Shown here piece by piece: positions 20,072-28,595 of a stretch of 64,000 bases of DNA. Made by a program: the position numbers and the translations under genes. The first letter of the stretch is position 1, and every line of letters starts with the position of its first letter. This DNA comes from Limimaricola sp. (GTDB lineage: Bacteria; Pseudomonadota; Alphaproteobacteria; Rhodobacterales; Rhodobacteraceae): positions 558,001 through 622,000 of the forward strand of contig NZ_WGLM01000002.1 of the NCBI RefSeq assembly GCF_016125575.1, in the 5' to 3' direction. The notes under the pieces are model-generated. The model was given only the letters and a program-made list of their open reading frames with translations. It did not search any database and was not told the origin of the DNA.

Positions 20072-20153
20072 CCAGACTAGGGGCAAAGCGCGGCCGCGTC
20101 AGCCGTCCTGCGCATGGCCGCTGGCGGGCCCGTGCGGGCGCGGCTAGTCTTGG
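20072..20153. promoter_or_regulatory. Divergent promoter region with mirrored ctagtct elements
   Basis: The 130-base divergent region holds ccagactag (20072-20080) and ctagtcttgg (20144-20153), an inverted pair with one extra base. Each copy lies close to 30 bases from the start codon it faces, so the pair may be the two -10 regions or two half-sites of a shared regulator. No good -35 boxes are visible. Confidence 0.3.
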
Positions 20154-20179
20154 CCTGCGTTGCAGACAGGAGAGTGCCG

Positions 20180-21115
20180 ATGACCACCCATGCCCCGATC
20201 GTGATCCTTGGCATCTTCGTGGCCGATACCGCGTTTCGCGCCACGCGCATGCCGCGCATGGGCGAGACGCTACTGGGTCAGTCCTTTGCCCTCGGGCCGG
20301 GCGGCAAGGGATCAAACCAGGCGGTGGCGGCGGCGCGCGCGGGAGGTCAGGCACATGTGCTGACCCGGCTGGGCCGCGACGCCTTTGCCCAGATGGCGCG
20401 TGACATCTGGGCCGAGGCCGGGGTGACGCCCGAGGTCATCGAAGATGCACAAAGCTACACCGGCGCGGCCTTCATCTTTGTCGATGCGGCAACCGGCGAC
20501 AACGCGATCATCGTCAGCCCCGGTGCGGCGGCGCGCATCTCGGCCGCCGATGTCGAGGCGCATGCGGCGCTGATCGGGGGTGCCAAGGTGTTTGTCACCC
20601 AACTGGAACAGCCGATGGAGGCGGCGCTGCGTGCGTTGCAGATCGCGCGCGCCGGAGGTGCCCTGACCATCCTGAACCCGGCCCCGGCCGCCGCCCTGCC
20701 CGAGGGGATGCTGGCGCTGGCCGACATCGTTACCCCGAACGAGACCGAGGCCGAGGGGCTGACAGGCCTGCCCGTCACCACGATGCCCGAGGCCGAAACG
20801 GCGGCGCGTGCCCTGCGGGCCAAGGGCGCCGGCGCGGTAGTGATCACGCTGGGCGAGAAGGGCGCACTTTACCACGACGCGGAGCACATGGTGCATGTGC
20901 CGGCCTTTCACGCCGGCCCGGTCGTCGAAACAACGGGGGCGGGCGATGCCTTCAACGGCGCGATGGCCGTGGCGCTGGCCGAAGGGGCGGAGCCGGTGCG
21001 CGCGGTGCGGTTTGGCTGTGCCGCGGCAGCAATTTCTGTCACCCGGGGCGGGGCGGCCGCGTCGATGGCGACGCGCACCGAGATCGACACGCTGATCGCG
21101 CGTCACGCGATGTAG
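20180..21115 (+). CDS. rbsK: PfkB-family sugar kinase, ribokinase type
   Basis: This 311-residue kinase has the N-terminal GGKGSNQAVAAARAG glycine motif of ribokinases, the NPAPAAALP stretch, the PNETEAEGLTG segment and the C-terminal TTGAGDAFNGAMAVAL motif with the catalytic Asp. It should phosphorylate a pentose or related sugar with ATP. Ribose is the default assignment, but there is no ribose importer nearby, so another sugar is possible. Start: ATG preceded by aggagag. Convergent with bhcR, leaving three bases between the stops. Confidence 0.8.
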   Translation: MTTHAPIVILGIFVADTAFRATRMPRMGETLLGQSFALGPGGKGSNQAVAAARAGGQAHVLTRLGRDAFAQMARDIWAEAGVTPEVIEDAQSYTGAAFIFVDAATGDNAIIVSPGAAARISAADVEAHAALIGGAKVFVTQLEQPMEAALRALQIARAGGALTILNPAPAAALPEGMLALADIVTPNETEAEGLTGLPVTTMPEAETAARALRAKGAGAVVITLGEKGALYHDAEHMVHVPAFHAGPVVETTGAGDAFNGAMAVALAEGAEPVRAVRFGCAAAAISVTRGGAAASMATRTEIDTLIARHAM

Positions 21116-21118
21116 GTC

Positions 21119-21958
21119 TCAGTCGGCGGAAATCATGCTGCCGCCGATCCCTTCGGTGATCGTCCGGGCCGCATCGCGCACGGCCTCGCCGAATCCCGCA
21201 ATTCGGGTCGGGTCGAACCGGCTGGTCGGCCCGGAGATCGAGATGCCGGCCACAGCCTCGCCCCGCGCATCGAAGATGGCCGCGCCGATGCAGCACATGC
21301 CGAGATAGCGCTCTTCGCGGTCAAACGACCAGCCGCGCGCGCGGGTCTCTGCCATGTCGGCGAAGAAGGCCGCAGGCTCGGTCAGGGTGGCGGGGGTGAA
21401 GCGGGGCAGGCCCGCGCGTTCCAGCATCCGGCGGACGCGGGCCTCGTCGAGGGTGGCCAGAATCGCCTTGCCGGTGCCGGAGGCATGCATCGCTGTGCGG
21501 GTGCCGGGGGCAAAAAAGGCGCGGATCGGGTTCGGCGTCTCGACCTGCCCCACGAACACCACCTCGGCCCCGGTGCCCGAAGTATCCGGTACGGCGAGGT
21601 TGGCGGTCTCACCCGTCGCCTCCATCAGGCGGCGCATCACCGGGCGGCCCACCTCCTGCAGGCTGGTGCGCGCAAGGTAGGCCGTGCCGGTCCGATAGGC
21701 CTCAAGCCCGACCATCCAGTGCTGCGTGGCCTCGTCGAAGGCAGCATAGCCTTGTTTCTGCAGGGTGGTCAGGATGCGGTGCGTGGTGGGTGCGGGCACG
21801 CCCACGGCCAGCGACAGGTCCGTCAGGCTGGCATGGCCCGCGCGGGCCAGCGCGCTGAGCACAATCAAGGCCCGGTCCAGCGCCTGCATCGTCCCGGCTG
21901 AGGATTCGGAGAAGGTCAGGCGCGGACGGCCGCGCGGCTTTTTCGGAGTTTGGGCCAT
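21119..21958 (-). CDS. bhcR: IclR-family regulator of the beta-hydroxyaspartate cycle
   Basis: This protein has 279 residues from the chosen ATG (a second ATG lies four codons upstream). It opens with a basic AT-hook-like KKPRGRPR tail, followed by an IclR winged HTH (about 25-85, LDRALIVLSALARAGHASLTDLSLAVG) and the IclR effector domain with AMHASGTGKAIL and GISISGP. It is divergent from bhcABCD, the position of BhcR in Paracoccus, where this regulator senses glyoxylate. The 205-base AT-rich region between them probably contains its sites. The family is sure; the name rests on the neighbouring operon. Confidence 0.87.
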   Translation of the reverse strand: MAQTPKKPRGRPRLTFSESSAGTMQALDRALIVLSALARAGHASLTDLSLAVGVPAPTTHRILTTLQKQGYAAFDEATQHWMVGLEAYRTGTAYLARTSLQEVGRPVMRRLMEATGETANLAVPDTSGTGAEVVFVGQVETPNPIRAFFAPGTRTAMHASGTGKAILATLDEARVRRMLERAGLPRFTPATLTEPAAFFADMAETRARGWSFDREERYLGMCCIGAAIFDARGEAVAGISISGPTSRFDPTRIAGFGEAVRDAARTITEGIGGSMISAD

Positions 21959-22003
21959 GACGAGCAGCATAGCAGCCGCGAGGCAGAGGAGAACATGGTT
22001 TTG

Positions 22004-22110
22004 AAAATATTTTTTGATTTGGTGAGACTGAGGCGCAGGTGAAATTAGGATAATTTATGTATTTCAGTGTGTTGTATACGTCTATCAGCTTTTGGAAAAG
22101 CGTTTCGAAA
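22004..22110. promoter_or_regulatory. bhcR-bhcA control region with IclR-type operator
   Basis: The 205-base divergent region is strikingly AT-rich. At 22091-22110 an imperfect palindrome (tttggaaa-agcg-tttcgaaa, one mismatch) resembles IclR-family GGAAA/TTTCC sites. A perfect ten-base palindrome aaaatatttt lies at 22004-22013 on the bhcR side, and gtatac falls in the middle of the region. I cannot define the -35 and -10 boxes with confidence. A strong SD (aaggaggaa) precedes bhcA. Confidence 0.5.
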
Positions 22111-22163
22111 AAATTGCGCCCCGTTCCTTCGCCTGCGATGATGCGGGACAAGGAGGAACCCCC

Positions 22164-23354
22164 ATGTCCGATCAGAACCCGGTCTTCATTCCCGGCCCCA
22201 CCAACATTCCCGACCGGCTGCGCCTTGCCATGCAGATGCAGACCCGCGACCACCGCGCGCCCGATTTCGTCGATACGCTGCTGCCGGTACTGGAAGGTGC
22301 CAAGCGCGTGTTCGGCACCAGCGACGGCAAGGTGATCCTGTTTCCGGCATCTGGCACGGGCGGTTGGGAGGCCGCGGTCAGCAACACGCTGTCGCCCGGC
22401 GACACGGTTCTGGTGGCGCGTTACGGCATGTTCTCGCACAAGTGGATCGACCTTTGCCAGCGGCACGGGCTGGACGTGCAGGTGATCGACTGCGCCTGGG
22501 GCAGCGGCGCGCCGGCCGACCGGTTCGAGGCGGCGCTGAGCGCCGACAAGGCGCACAAGATCAAGGCCGTGCTGGTCACGCATAACGAGACCGCCACCGG
22601 CGTGACATCGGACATCGCGGGCGTGCGCGCGGCAATGGATGCCGCCAGCCACCCGGCGCTGCTGATGGTCGACGCAGTGTCGTCGCTGGCCTCGATGCCG
22701 TTCGAAATGGATGCCTGGGGCGTCGATATCTGCGTTTCGGGCTCGCAGAAGGGGTTCATGCTGACGACCGGCATGGCGATCGTTGCGGTCTCGCCCAAGG
22801 CGCTGGCGGCGATGGAAACGGCGAAACTGCCGCGCACCTTCTTCAGCTTCGCCGACATGCTGGCGCTGAACCCGACCGGCGGTTACCCCTACACGCCGCC
22901 GCTGCAACTGATCTATGGGTTGCGCGAAAGCCTGAAGATGCTGGAGGAAGAGGGGCTGGAAAACGTCTATGCCCGCCATTCCCGTCTGGCCACCGGCGTG
23001 CGCAAGGCGGTGGCGGGCTGGGGGTTGCGGCTGGTCGCGGAGGCGCCGGCGCTCTACTCCGACACGGTCAGCGCCATCTACGTGCCCGACGGCTTTGACA
23101 GCGACGAGCTGACCAACCACATCTTCCATGAATACGGCGTCAGCTTCGGCGTGGGGCTGGGGCAGATGAAGGGCCGGGCCTTCCGCATCGGGCACCTTGG
23201 CATGCTGACCGACGTGATGGTGCTGTCGGGCCTCGCCACGGTGGAAATGGCGATGGCCGACCTGGGATACCCGGTCGCACTCGGGTCGGGCGTCACAGCG
23301 GCGCAGGAGTATTTTCGAACATCAAGGCCGCAGAAACTGAGGAAGGCAGCATGA
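22164..23354 (+). CDS. bhcA: L-aspartate-glyoxylate aminotransferase
   Basis: This 396-residue PLP fold-type I aminotransferase of the class V group (serine-glyoxylate type) has the PLP lysine at 196 in SGSQKGFM, Asp170 in LMVDAVSSLASM, and FIPGPTNIP at the N terminus. In the beta-hydroxyaspartate cycle it transfers the amino group of aspartate to glyoxylate, giving glycine and oxaloacetate. On its own it could be read as serine-glyoxylate aminotransferase; the following bhcBCD genes decide the call. The start has a strong SD, and the stop overlaps bhcB by 4 bases. Confidence 0.93.
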   Translation: MSDQNPVFIPGPTNIPDRLRLAMQMQTRDHRAPDFVDTLLPVLEGAKRVFGTSDGKVILFPASGTGGWEAAVSNTLSPGDTVLVARYGMFSHKWIDLCQRHGLDVQVIDCAWGSGAPADRFEAALSADKAHKIKAVLVTHNETATGVTSDIAGVRAAMDAASHPALLMVDAVSSLASMPFEMDAWGVDICVSGSQKGFMLTTGMAIVAVSPKALAAMETAKLPRTFFSFADMLALNPTGGYPYTPPLQLIYGLRESLKMLEEEGLENVYARHSRLATGVRKAVAGWGLRLVAEAPALYSDTVSAIYVPDGFDSDELTNHIFHEYGVSFGVGLGQMKGRAFRIGHLGMLTDVMVLSGLATVEMAMADLGYPVALGSGVTAAQEYFRTSRPQKLRKAA

Positions 23355-24313
23355 ATTCTGATACTTTTCCAACATGGTCCGATGTTGTGCAGGCCCATGC
23401 GCGGATCGTCCGGTACATCCACCGAACGCCGGTGCTGACGTCGTCCTACCTCAATGAACGCACCGGGGCAGAGCTGTTCTTCAAGTGCGAGAACTTCCAG
23501 AAGGCAGGCGCCTTCAAGGTGCGCGGCGCCTGCAACGCGGTGTTTGGCCTGCCCGAAGAAAAGCTGGCGAAGGGCGTTGCCACCCATTCCAGCGGCAACC
23601 ACGCGCTAAGCCTCAGCTATGCCGCCGGGCGGCGCGGCATCCCCTGTACCGTCGTCATGCCCCGCACCGCGCCCGAGGCCAAGAAGGCCGCCGTGCGGGG
23701 TTATGGCGGCAAGATCGTGGAATGCGAGCCCTCGACCAGCAGCCGCGAGGCCGTCTTTGCCGAGGTCGTGGCCGAGACGGGGGCGGAATTCGTCCACCCT
23801 TACAACGATTTGCGGGTCATCACCGGGCAGGCGACGTGCAGTCGCGAATTGTTCGAACAAGTGCCCGAGCTTGACGCCGTGATCGCCCCCATCGGTGGGG
23901 GCGGCATGATCTCGGGCACCTGCCTGACGGTGTCCGAGACCCAACCGGGCGTCAAGGTTTATGCCGCCGAGCCGGAACAGGCCGACGATGCCTATCGCAG
24001 CTTCAAGGCGGGTCACATCATTGCCGACGACGCGCCGGTCACGGTGGCCGACGGGCTGAAGGTGCCGCTGAAGGAAAACACCTGGCACTACGTGTCGAAC
24101 TACGTCTCCGACATCTTCACCGCCACCGAGGAAGAGATCATCGCCGCGATGCGTCTGACATGGGAGCGGATGAAGATCGTGATCGAGCCAAGCTGCGCCG
24201 TGCCGCTGGCGGCGATCTGGAAAAACCCGGAGGTGTTCCGGGGCAAGCGCGTCGGCGTCATCATCACCGGCGGCAACGTGGACTTGGGCAAGCTGCCCTG
24301 GATGAAGGGCTGA
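23351..24313 (+). CDS. bhcB: beta-hydroxyaspartate dehydratase
   Basis: This 320-residue PLP fold-type II enzyme resembles threonine/serine dehydratases. The PLP lysine is Lys56 in KAGAFKVRGA, SSGNHALSLSYAA binds the carboxylate, and the glycine loop is APIGGGGMISG. In the cycle it removes water from (2R,3S)-beta-hydroxyaspartate to give iminosuccinate. Without its neighbours it would be called threo-3-hydroxyaspartate ammonia-lyase or serine racemase-like. It starts in an ATGA overlap with bhcA, and 12 bases separate it from bhcC. Confidence 0.92.
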   Translation: MNSDTFPTWSDVVQAHARIVRYIHRTPVLTSSYLNERTGAELFFKCENFQKAGAFKVRGACNAVFGLPEEKLAKGVATHSSGNHALSLSYAAGRRGIPCTVVMPRTAPEAKKAAVRGYGGKIVECEPSTSSREAVFAEVVAETGAEFVHPYNDLRVITGQATCSRELFEQVPELDAVIAPIGGGGMISGTCLTVSETQPGVKVYAAEPEQADDAYRSFKAGHIIADDAPVTVADGLKVPLKENTWHYVSNYVSDIFTATEEEIIAAMRLTWERMKIVIEPSCAVPLAAIWKNPEVFRGKRVGVIITGGNVDLGKLPWMKG

Positions 24314-24325
24314 AAGGAGCGCGCG

Positions 24326-25489
24326 ATGACCAAGCATATGAACCTGTCCGACCTAGAGGTCGGCTATGACATTCCCGCGCTGCCGGGCACGGACGAGGCG
24401 GACATCCAGACGCCCTGCCTTGTGCTGGACCTCGACGCGCTGGAGCGCAACATCACCAAGATGGGCGACATCGCCAAGGCGATGGGCGTGCGCCACCGCG
24501 TGCATGGCAAGATGCACAAGTCGGTCGACGTGGCCTTGCTGCAGGAGCGGCTGGGCGGGTCCTGCGGCGTCTGCTGCCAGAAGGTGAGCGAGGCCGAGGT
24601 CTTTGCCCGTGGCGGCATCAAGGATGTGCTGGTGTCGAACCAGGTGCGCGACCCTGCCAAGATCGACCGTCTGGCGCGGCTGCCGAAACTGGGCGCGCGC
24701 ACTATCGTTTGCGTCGATGACCTGGCCAACGTGGCCGACCTGTCGGCGGCGGCGCAAAAGCATGGAACGCAGATCGAATGCCTTGTCGAGATTGATTGCG
24801 GCGCGGGCCGTTGCGGCGTGACCACGACGCCCGAAGTGGTGGAGATTGCGCGCGCGATCGACGCGGCGCCGGGACTGAAGTTTGCCGGTATTCAAGCCTA
24901 TCAGGGCGCGATGCAGCACCTCGACAAATACGAAGACCGCAAGGCCAAGATCGACCTTGCCGTGGCGCAGGTGGCCGATGCTGTGGCTGGGCTGAAAGAG
25001 GTGGGGCTGGAGTGTGACATCGTCGGCGGCGGTGGCACCGGCAGCTATTACTTCGAGGGAACCTCTGGCGTTTACAACGAGTTGCAGGCGGGCAGTTATG
25101 CCTTCATGGATGCCGATTACGGCCGCATCCTTGACAAGGACGGCCACCGCATCGACCAGGGCGAATGGGAGAATGCGCTGTTCATCCTCACCTCGGTGAT
25201 GAGCCACGCCAAGCCCGGCAAGGCGATCTGCGACGCGGGACTGAAGGCGCAATCGGTCGACAGCGGCCTGCCGGTGATCTTTGGCCGGACGGACGTGAAA
25301 TACGTCAAATGCTCGGATGAGCATGGCGTGATCGAGGACCCCGATGGCCACCTGAAGGTCAACGACAAGCTGCGGCTGGTGCCGGGCCACTGCGACCCGA
25401 CCTGCAATGTGCATGACTGGTACGTCGGCGTGCGGAACGGCAAGGTCGAGGTGGTCTGGCCGGTTTCGGCGCGCGGCAAGGCGTTCTGA
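24326..25489 (+). CDS. bhcC: beta-hydroxyaspartate aldolase
   Basis: This 387-residue PLP enzyme of fold type III (D-threonine aldolase/alanine racemase-like) has the likely PLP lysine Lys62 in HGKMHKSVD. The metal-site histidine and cysteine are in PGHCDPTCNVHD near the C terminus, as in D-threonine aldolases. In the cycle it condenses glycine and glyoxylate to (2R,3S)-beta-hydroxyaspartate. It has an SD-like aaaggagcgcg before the ATG and ends one base before bhcD. Confidence 0.93.
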   Translation: MTKHMNLSDLEVGYDIPALPGTDEADIQTPCLVLDLDALERNITKMGDIAKAMGVRHRVHGKMHKSVDVALLQERLGGSCGVCCQKVSEAEVFARGGIKDVLVSNQVRDPAKIDRLARLPKLGARTIVCVDDLANVADLSAAAQKHGTQIECLVEIDCGAGRCGVTTTPEVVEIARAIDAAPGLKFAGIQAYQGAMQHLDKYEDRKAKIDLAVAQVADAVAGLKEVGLECDIVGGGGTGSYYFEGTSGVYNELQAGSYAFMDADYGRILDKDGHRIDQGEWENALFILTSVMSHAKPGKAICDAGLKAQSVDSGLPVIFGRTDVKYVKCSDEHGVIEDPDGHLKVNDKLRLVPGHCDPTCNVHDWYVGVRNGKVEVVWPVSARGKAF

Positions 25490-25490
25490 G

Positions 25491-26465
25491 ATGGCCGAGA
25501 TCGTGATCGTCCCCGAGGCGGCCTGCGCCAGGGCTGTCTCCGAAGCCGATGCCTTTACCGCGGTCGAGGCCGTCTTTGCGGCGATGGCCAGGGGCGAGGC
25601 GCGCAATTTTCCGGTGATCCGCGAGGCGCTGGGCCATGCCGATGCGCTTTACGGATTCAAGTCGGGGTTCGACCGGGCGGGGCTGGCGCTGGGCGTGAAA
25701 TCGGGCGGGTTCTGGCCGCATAACGCGGAGATCGGGCTGACTAATCACCAGTCCACGATCTTCCTCTTCGACCCCGATACCGGGCAATTGCGCGCGCTGG
25801 TCGGCGGCAATTACCTGACGGCGGTGCGCACGGCGGCGGCAGCGGCCGTGTCTGTCGCACATCTGGCGCGGCCGGATGCACAGGTGCTGGGGATGATCGG
25901 CGCGGGTCATCAGGCGGCGTTTCAGCTATCTGCGGTGCTGCGCCAGCGCAAGTTCACCCGCGTCGTGGCGTGGAACCGCGATCCGGCCAAGCTCGACCGG
26001 CTTGCTGCGGTTGCGGAAAAGGCCGGCGTGGGATTCGAGGCGGCAGAGCCGCAGGCGGTCTGCGCGGCGGCCGACGTGATCGTGACCATCACCAGTTCCT
26101 TCGCGCCGCTCCTGAAGGATGGCTGGGTCCGGCCCGGCACACATCTGGCATGTATGGGCACCGACACGGCGGGCAAGCAGGAGGTGGCAGCCGGGATTGT
26201 GGGCGCGGCCAGCGTCTTTACCGATGAGGTCGCGCAATCCGTGACGATTGGCGAGGCACAACATGCGGTGAAAGCGGGGCAGCTGTCGGCCGAGGCGATC
26301 ATCCCGCTGGGCGCGGTGATCAACGGGGCGCATCCGGGCCGCCAGTCGGGCGACGAGATCACGCTGTTCGACGGCACCGGTGTGGGCTTGCAGGACCTTG
26401 CGGTGGCGCAGGTGGCGATGCGGGTGGCGGCCGAACAGGGGCTGGCGCAGACCGTCAGCCTTTGA
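25491..26465 (+). CDS. bhcD: Iminosuccinate reductase
   Basis: This 324-residue enzyme of the ornithine cyclodeaminase/mu-crystallin family has a Rossmann motif in GMIGAGHQAAFQ, the substrate lysine in LALGVKSGGFWP and a GGNYLTAVRTAA segment. In the beta-hydroxyaspartate cycle it reduces iminosuccinate to L-aspartate with NADH, regenerating the amino donor for BhcA. The start directly after the bhcC stop (one base between) was chosen over the longer upstream frame. Net effect of BhcA-D: two glyoxylate become one oxaloacetate. Confidence 0.92.
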   Translation: MAEIVIVPEAACARAVSEADAFTAVEAVFAAMARGEARNFPVIREALGHADALYGFKSGFDRAGLALGVKSGGFWPHNAEIGLTNHQSTIFLFDPDTGQLRALVGGNYLTAVRTAAAAAVSVAHLARPDAQVLGMIGAGHQAAFQLSAVLRQRKFTRVVAWNRDPAKLDRLAAVAEKAGVGFEAAEPQAVCAAADVIVTITSSFAPLLKDGWVRPGTHLACMGTDTAGKQEVAAGIVGAASVFTDEVAQSVTIGEAQHAVKAGQLSAEAIIPLGAVINGAHPGRQSGDEITLFDGTGVGLQDLAVAQVAMRVAAEQGLAQTVSL

Positions 26466-26468
26466 CGC

Positions 26469-27158
26469 CTAGAGCGCCGTTTTCATCGCGTAGCCAGGCC
26501 CGTAGGCCAGCCGCACCCACGTGATCGGCTGCGCGCCCGCCCATGTCGTGCGGGTGACGGTGAAAAGCGCGGCCCCCGGCGCGCAAGCAAGCAGGGCGGC
26601 TTCCTCCACCGTCGCAGGCGCCGCGGCCAGCGCAATATCGCCGTGGCTGAAGGGCGCGTTGACGATCAGCCATTCATTGGCGCTTTGCGCCGCGAAATCG
26701 GCCTCGCGGATACCGGGCGCGGCGGCGGGGTTCACCCAGCGATCCTCGATCACGAAGGGCCGTTTATCCGCGGTATGAACGGCGCTGAGGTGCAGCAGCG
26801 GCCCCGTCAGGCCAAGGGCGGCGGCGACGGGGGCCGGGGGCTGCGCCATCTCCTGCCGCAGCAGGCGGTAGCCGGGCACATGCCCCGCGCCCTCGATCTC
26901 GGCGCGGATGATCGGGATCGACAGCGTCGCGCGGCGTACCGGGTGCAGCGCCACGCGGGTGCCCGCGCGGCGGCGCCGGTCCAGCCAGCCGGCCTCGGCC
27001 AGGGCCTGCAACGCGCGGTTGACGGTCGCGCGGGCCACGCCGAAGTCGCGCGCCAAGTCGGCCTCGTTGGGAATCGCGCTGCCCGGCGGCCAGCGCCGGT
27101 CGCGGATGCGGGCCAGCACCTCGTCCTGAACCTCCTGCCATCCCTTCGGGCCGCTCAT
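26469..27158 (-). CDS. hutC: Histidine utilisation repressor, GntR/HutC family
   Basis: This 229-residue protein has a GntR winged HTH (about 5-70, WPPGSAIPNEADLARDFGVARATVNRALQAL) followed by a UTRA effector domain. It matches HutC, which is released from DNA by urocanate. Its start overlaps the hutF stop by 4 bases, so hutF and hutC are co-transcribed on the minus strand and HutC represses its own operon. Its probable operator lies at 28542-28555. Confidence 0.92.
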   Translation of the reverse strand: MSGPKGWQEVQDEVLARIRDRRWPPGSAIPNEADLARDFGVARATVNRALQALAEAGWLDRRRRAGTRVALHPVRRATLSIPIIRAEIEGAGHVPGYRLLRQEMAQPPAPVAAALGLTGPLLHLSAVHTADKRPFVIEDRWVNPAAAPGIREADFAAQSANEWLIVNAPFSHGDIALAAAPATVEEAALLACAPGAALFTVTRTTWAGAQPITWVRLAYGPGYAMKTAL

Positions 27159-28519
27159 GCCGCCTCGCGCAAGCGGCGCAGCGTGGCGCGGTAGCGATCG
27201 GTGATGGCGTCATGCCCGCGGTGCCGCCCCGCCTGCACCACGTGGCGGCCCGCGGCCCAGAGATCGGCCACCCGGCCGGGACTGGCAAAGATCCAGGCGT
27301 CAAGCGTGGTATCGCCCATCGTGCCATCAAGGTCGGCCTCGTCGCGGTCGAGAGCGACCAGATCGGCCCAAAGGCCCGGCGCGATGGCGCCGGAGGGCCG
27401 GCCCGCGGCCTGCGCGCCGCCTCTTGCCGCGCCGTCCCACAACATCCGCCCGGTCGAGCGGCCGGGCGTGGCCAACGCGGCGCGGCTGTGATCGCGCAGG
27501 CGCTGGGAATGGTCGAGCTGGCGCAGTTCCTCAGCCAGCGAGATGCGCAGGTTGCTGTCCGAGCCGATGCCCCAGCGCCCGTCCGCGCCGTGCCACCGCA
27601 CGCCGTCGAAGATGCCGTCGCCAAGGTTCGCCTCGGTGATCGGGCACAGGCCCGCGACCGCGCCGGTGGCCGCAAGACCCAGCGTTTCCTCCGCCGTCAT
27701 CCGGGTGCAGTGGATCAGGCACCAGCGCGCGTCCGGCGGGGCCGTGTCGAGAAGCCAGCGCACCGGGCGCGCGCCGTGGGCGGCCAGCACCTCGTCCACC
27801 TCGGCCTGTTGTTCGGCCAGGTGCATGTGCAGCGGACCGCCCGTCAGCGCGGCAAGGCGGGGCAGGTCGTCGGGCGCGACGGCGCGCAGCGAATGGGGCG
27901 CGGCACCCAGCACGGCATCGGCGGGCAGGGCGCGCAAGGCGCGGGCCGCGCCCTGATGCAGGCGGGCGAAGCTGTCGGGCGTCGTGCCGAAGCGTACCTG
28001 ACCAGGACCAAGCGCGCGGCCATCGCAGCCGCCGAAGCGGTAAAGCACGGGCAGCAGCGTCAGGCCGATGCCGGTGGCCGCGGCGGCGGCGGCGATGCGG
28101 GCCGACATCTCGGCCGGGTCGTCATAGGGGCCGCCGCCGGGGCGATGGTGCAGGTAGTGAAACTCGACATTCGTCGCGAATCCGGCCTCGAGCATCTGCA
28201 TCTGCACGAAGGCGGCGATTGCCTCGACATCGTCGGGCGTCAGCCGGTCGAGGAAGCGGAACATCAGTTGCCGCCATGTCCAGAAACTGTCGCGCGGGTC
28301 GGGGCCGCGCGCCTCTGTCAGGCCGGCCATCGCGCGTTGGAAGGCATGGGAATGCAGGTTGGCGGGGGCAGGCAGCAGCGTGTCGACGGCCTGCGCCCCC
28401 GGCGGGGCCGGTGCGCCTTCCGTCACCGCCGCGATGCGCCCGTCGGCGCCGATCGTCACCGTCACGTCGCTGGCCCAGCCCTGCGGCAGTAGCGCCTGCC
28501 GCGCCCGGATCTCCGCCAT
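27155..28519 (-). CDS. hutF: Formimidoylglutamate deiminase
   Basis: This 454-residue amidohydrolase converts N-formimidoyl-L-glutamate to N-formyl-L-glutamate and ammonia. Metal ligands are visible in PANLHSHAFQRAMAG, the active-site His in LHMHLAEQQAEVDE, the CLIHCTRM stretch and the SDSNLRISLAEELR region with the catalytic Asp. The ATG at 28519 was preferred to the one two codons upstream, because the SD aaggggat would otherwise touch the start codon. Together with hutG it shows the five-step histidine route through formylglutamate. Confidence 0.95.
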   Translation of the reverse strand: MAEIRARQALLPQGWASDVTVTIGADGRIAAVTEGAPAPPGAQAVDTLLPAPANLHSHAFQRAMAGLTEARGPDPRDSFWTWRQLMFRFLDRLTPDDVEAIAAFVQMQMLEAGFATNVEFHYLHHRPGGGPYDDPAEMSARIAAAAAATGIGLTLLPVLYRFGGCDGRALGPGQVRFGTTPDSFARLHQGAARALRALPADAVLGAAPHSLRAVAPDDLPRLAALTGGPLHMHLAEQQAEVDEVLAAHGARPVRWLLDTAPPDARWCLIHCTRMTAEETLGLAATGAVAGLCPITEANLGDGIFDGVRWHGADGRWGIGSDSNLRISLAEELRQLDHSQRLRDHSRAALATPGRSTGRMLWDGAARGGAQAAGRPSGAIAPGLWADLVALDRDEADLDGTMGDTTLDAWIFASPGRVADLWAAGRHVVQAGRHRGHDAITDRYRATLRRLREAA

Positions 28520-28529
28520 CTGCATCCCC

Positions 28530-28580
28530 TTGACAGGTTAATATGTCTATACATAATAGCCGCCATCCCGCGCCGATCAA
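28530..28580. promoter_or_regulatory. Divergent hutF/hutI promoters with HutC operator
   Basis: On the plus strand, TTGACA (28530-28535), a 16-base spacer and CATAAT (28552-28557) form a near-consensus promoter for hutI. On the minus strand TTGATC (28580-28575), 16 bases and TATTAT (28558-28553) serve hutF. The two -10 boxes overlap. Covering both is the palindrome tatgt-ctat-acata (28542-28555), which resembles HutC sites in other bacteria. One bound repressor would shut both directions. Confidence 0.75.
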
Positions 28581-28595
28581 GAGGGTTTCGCGCCG

